This document shows positions 60,401-64,000 of a stretch of DNA of 64,000 bases, piece by piece. Under the pieces are notes generated by a model, which made no database searches, was not told where the DNA came from, and worked only from the letters and a program-made list of their open reading frames with translations. Source of the DNA: Stenopsyche tienmushanensis (lineage: Eukaryota; Arthropoda; Insecta; Trichoptera; Stenopsychidae); the NCBI GenBank assembly GCA_008973525.1, contig WACJ01000311.1:124001-188000 (forward strand), given 5' to 3'. Position 1 is the stretch's first letter. The number at the start of each line of letters is the position of its first letter. The position numbers and the translations under genes were made by a program.

Positions 60401-63400
60401 CAATTTTCGATATATCAACAATTTAATACATTATTAATTTTTCAGCTATCGATGTTCAAAAACGTAAAATTGATCAAAATCGCTCTACAATAGTGCGCAT
60501 TGGGTCCATACAAGCAAAGGGTTGGTTTGGATATAACGAAGGCATCAATATCATAGCCCTATGTTTTATTAAACGCACAATTAAGCCCCCCATCATATTC
60601 ACAAAATATGGTCATAAAAACCGATTCCGACAAAAATTCAGCGAAGCTTTTCTGAAACATATCTATTGTGCAATTCAAAAAAATTGATGTTTTTTGTAAT
60701 TCATGATTTTTATTGTTTCTAATTCGATCGATCGTTTCGATCTAGGTTAACCAAAATTTCCTAAATCTGAAAAGGTAAATATTGAGATTATTAAAAAATC
60801 ATGCATTTCCCCCTGTGAGTGACTGGATTTACAATAATATTTAGAATATCATTTTAAAAAATATGACACTTTTGTTGCTCATTAATAGATCATTTTTTAC
60901 TTAAAATTCGTATATATATTATCCTATCTAAAATAACCATACTTGGAAGTCAAATTACGACTAAAATACTTTTTCTATAATAATCTCTAATAAAGATCAC
61001 CTACATCCTATTATGGCAAATAAATAATATGGCATCTTAAAAAGGGGAAGAAATTATACTAATAATACATTTAAACACTTTAAAATATTGCATGCATATG
61101 CATAAAATGTTGTCGCCAATCGCTTCTTCTATAGATTGAAGCCCAGGTATTTGAGTTGCGATTTCGGCTATTAAACCATGGGAAGATCTATAGGTATTTC
61201 TGATAAAATGATCAATAATAATGCGATCAAAATTAAATTTGTCACGCAGTTTGAGAGCATTCGTTCATAATGTACATAGGCTTCCTAGTTAGCAATTTAC
61301 CAACCGCATAAAACTTGGGGTGAAAGAAAAGGATTGCCGTTGTAGAATTCTACCACATCAGAAAGAGACAGTAGGACATTTCCTTTGTTAGACTGTTTAT
61401 AAGGAATTTATAGGTGCAAGTATTTTCGGTTGAGAGGGAATTCGTGGCTATTTCATCAAACAGTGTTAAACGATCCGGTGGTAAATATACGCATCTCGTT
61501 TCTGCAAACTGTTTACCCGCTGCGTGTGAAAGAAGCGAGCATATTTCCGACATTCGATTGGGTGGCATTTGAGCGGATAGGTCGGAGAAATTAGGGGATA
61601 GGGATAGAGTAATTGAAATATGATTATATCGTTCACTAATGGGGTACAATATGCCGACTGTTAATACAGGGTTGTCGGCTAGTCGTTTAGGAGTCAATCG
61701 GTCGGGGATAATTTAACAATATTTAAGGTTTAAAACTTTTCAAATTATTTACATCTTCTCGACAGTTTACCACTAATTGAGGCTTTAATTTACTTCAAAT
61801 CGATCCTAAAGCGACTGAATATTTGCGCTTTGCAATTTTTATGATTTTCACTAAAGATGTGCTTTAAAATGTGATAATAAATAAGCTTACATATATTATT
61901 GACGATGACAAATATCACATGGCGAAAAGCAGGACGCGTGTAAAAATTCATCCAATTGGATCGACATATTCGTGCGCATATGAATTGTTTGCTTAATAAA
62001 GAAGGCGTTTCATCCACCACAATAATGATACACTAAGCCTGCGGTTTCCTGCTCTATTCACGGTATATTTGTGAATATGAAATGCAGATGTCGCAAACTA
62101 ATGGAGTTAGAGACCCTTAATATCATCCATATATAAAGCAACCCCTATATAACACGACGTTCATATAGCGCGGTTCTAGAAATGGGAACGTACTCCATGA
62201 TCGACCATGTAGGCGTTACTAAAAAAAATATCTTCATGGCTTAATCTATTAACCCTCGGCGAAAGATCTATTTATTCTAAACTATCGCCAAAAGGTTGAT
62301 GGTATTTTAATTTTAAAAAAATACAAAATAAAAAAATAATATGGCGGTATTTGTTGGCTATAGTTAAAAACTGATATTATCGAATGTATAATATGTTGTA
62401 AAAACATATAGTAAAATATACTGATGGATAATAATTACTGATCTGTGATAACCCAAAATTCAGAAGTCGATAAAACACTTTAATACTATGGAATTGTAAA
62501 ATATTTTATCCTCAAAAGTACAAAGGAAGACGTAGCTAGATTTGGTCAAATAATTGAAAACAGAAACATGATGATGGATTAGCAACAAGATTGTTTGTGA
62601 TCAATGCATAAAAAATATTGCATGCAATTGCGATATTACAAATCTAGTTATGAATGATGCATTTGCACAATAGCCTCGGAATATCTGCTAAAAAAAGAGC
62701 CCCAATGGATATCTATCACAAAACAAATTAATCAATTTTATTAGCAACGTCATTAATTAGCGATGATAAATTGCAAAGGAATGTCTCTATTAGCGATATG
62801 CAAAGTCGGCTCTCAGATTGCAAGTCTCGATTGGAAATGTAGCGGAACCTGATGGTCGTGATGGTTCATGGAGTGTGTCCGTGTGATGAATAATGGAGGA
62901 GAGACTCCTCGTGAAAATGTCAATCGATTCAATCGCGGGGATTAACCCGCCATATTGTCGAAATGTCACCTGTCGGGGGTTGTGTCACTGGGGGTTGTGG
63001 CGCCTGTCGCCCGCTTATATTTTTCGCAACACCTCCAATTTATGTAATTGCAATTAAAATGTACCACCGATTTTGTGATATTCGGATTTTTTTCGAAAAT
63101 GTATAATAAATGCGAAAAGTGAAACATGTTTCGCGCAACATATGTTGCGCGAATCAGATGAAACATTAATTAACGACTGAGCGATTTATTCCGCTTTCAC
63201 TCGTATGACATGCACTCAAATCATCATCGATAAGTACACACAAAATCATATTTTTGCATAATAACTAAGCGTTGCATCTAAATAAAATACAACTCAGACA
63301 TATCATGCTAATATTTAAAAATCGTCAAATCTTGATTAAAAAAAAAGAGATGTTTGATGGCACATCTCCGTTTCGATTTCACAATCATAAACATGAACAC

Positions 63401-64000
63401 GTTGAGGAAAATTATAAAGATCAACTGCTAAATGATATTTTTACTTGCGTGTATTGATTGATAATATTTTTCGAGCTTAACTCATTATGATTCGTATGCA
63501 AAGAATATGCGCAATTTTGATCTATTGCGTATTATGTACAATACAAGATAATTCTTAGATAATATGATACAATCTCGATACATGTTTTAACTGAGAAAAT
63601 ACTCCCCAAATATTTTTAGTGGCGCGCATTGCAGTCTCTTTTTTGAGAAATTAAATTTTTACATTGAATTTCGAATAAATTCTTCTTTCGGCGAAAATCA
63701 ATCCATTGTAAATTGGGTTGATAAATTTGAATTTTAAAAATCACAATTTATTCTTGATGAGTATAGTCACCAAAAGAGTACAAAATACGACATAAAAATT
63801 CAGCAGCCTAAGTACAACTAATCCCCAAAAACGGTCAACCAATAAAAAGAAAACCACGTTGGGTTTATATTAATCAAATTCTTATATGCGAAAAATTTAA
63901 AATAAGTTCCGAATGAATTATACAAAATTGCAATCGATTATTTTGAATAATTTTAATAAGGATAAGCCCATTGGGTGCATTTTATTATCTTTGTCTTTGC
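60401..64000. other. Non-coding, A+T-rich
   Basis: A 64-codon plus-strand frame at 60493-60687 lies just after the Tigger relic and might belong to it, but no motif is recognisable. A G+C-richer patch with GGGGGTTGTG repeats at 62970-63010 precedes a 22-bp palindrome. The rest is featureless. Confidence 0.6.
63131..63152. repeat. 22-bp perfect palindrome
   Basis: The 22 bases from 63131 (TCGCGCAACAT followed by its exact reverse complement) have no spacer. This is the longest spacer-free palindrome noticed. It contains CATATG at the centre and GCGCAA arms. Possible dimeric regulator site or cruciform. Confidence 0.65.

Overview
The window looks like A+T-rich nuclear DNA of an insect (roughly two thirds A+T by eye). 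The reasons are a Tbx20-class T-box gene of the midline/H15 type split by very long introns, an R1-clade non-LTR retrotransposon, a mauritiana-type mariner, a Tigger/pogo relic and several hAT-like ends. The species cannot be named from this. There are no bacterial-type operons, and nearly all open frames here are chance frames in non-coding DNA.

The only host gene I can support is on the minus strand. Two exons of one T-box transcription factor are visible. Exon A (32591-32864) encodes the first half of the DNA-binding domain and exon B (12806-13044) the second half. They join in phase 0 across a 19.5 kb intron. Exon A begins and exon B ends in phase 2, so at least one more coding exon is needed on each side. 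I searched for both and found neither, so they are missed or outside the window. Everything from 32865 rightward is therefore upstream intron or 5' sequence, and everything below 12806 is downstream intron or 3' sequence.

The large intron carries a full-length, apparently intact R1-clade LINE (25693-30737, minus strand, same orientation as the gene). It has a 5' UTR, a gag-like ORF1 with three zinc knuckles, an ORF2 with endonuclease and reverse transcriptase whose start overlaps the ORF1 stop by 13 nt, a 3' UTR, a 19-nt poly(A) and a perfect 13-bp target-site duplication. Next to it lie a hAT-like remnant and a complete 527-bp non-autonomous hAT element (31416-31942).

Upstream of exon A are an internally deleted mariner with both terminal repeats (36588-37433), a small family of TTAA-bounded piggyBac-like repeats with an apparent nested insertion (42.1, 44.2-44.9 and 48 kb), further hAT ends, and an internally deleted Tigger/pogo transposase relic (59731-60400). 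The remaining sequence holds short G+C-rich islands, some strong hairpins and several perfect palindromes, set in otherwise featureless A+T-rich DNA. This is the usual look of intronic and cis-regulatory DNA around a developmental transcription factor. I saw no CRISPR array, no functional tRNA or rRNA gene, and no obviously new multi-gene system.
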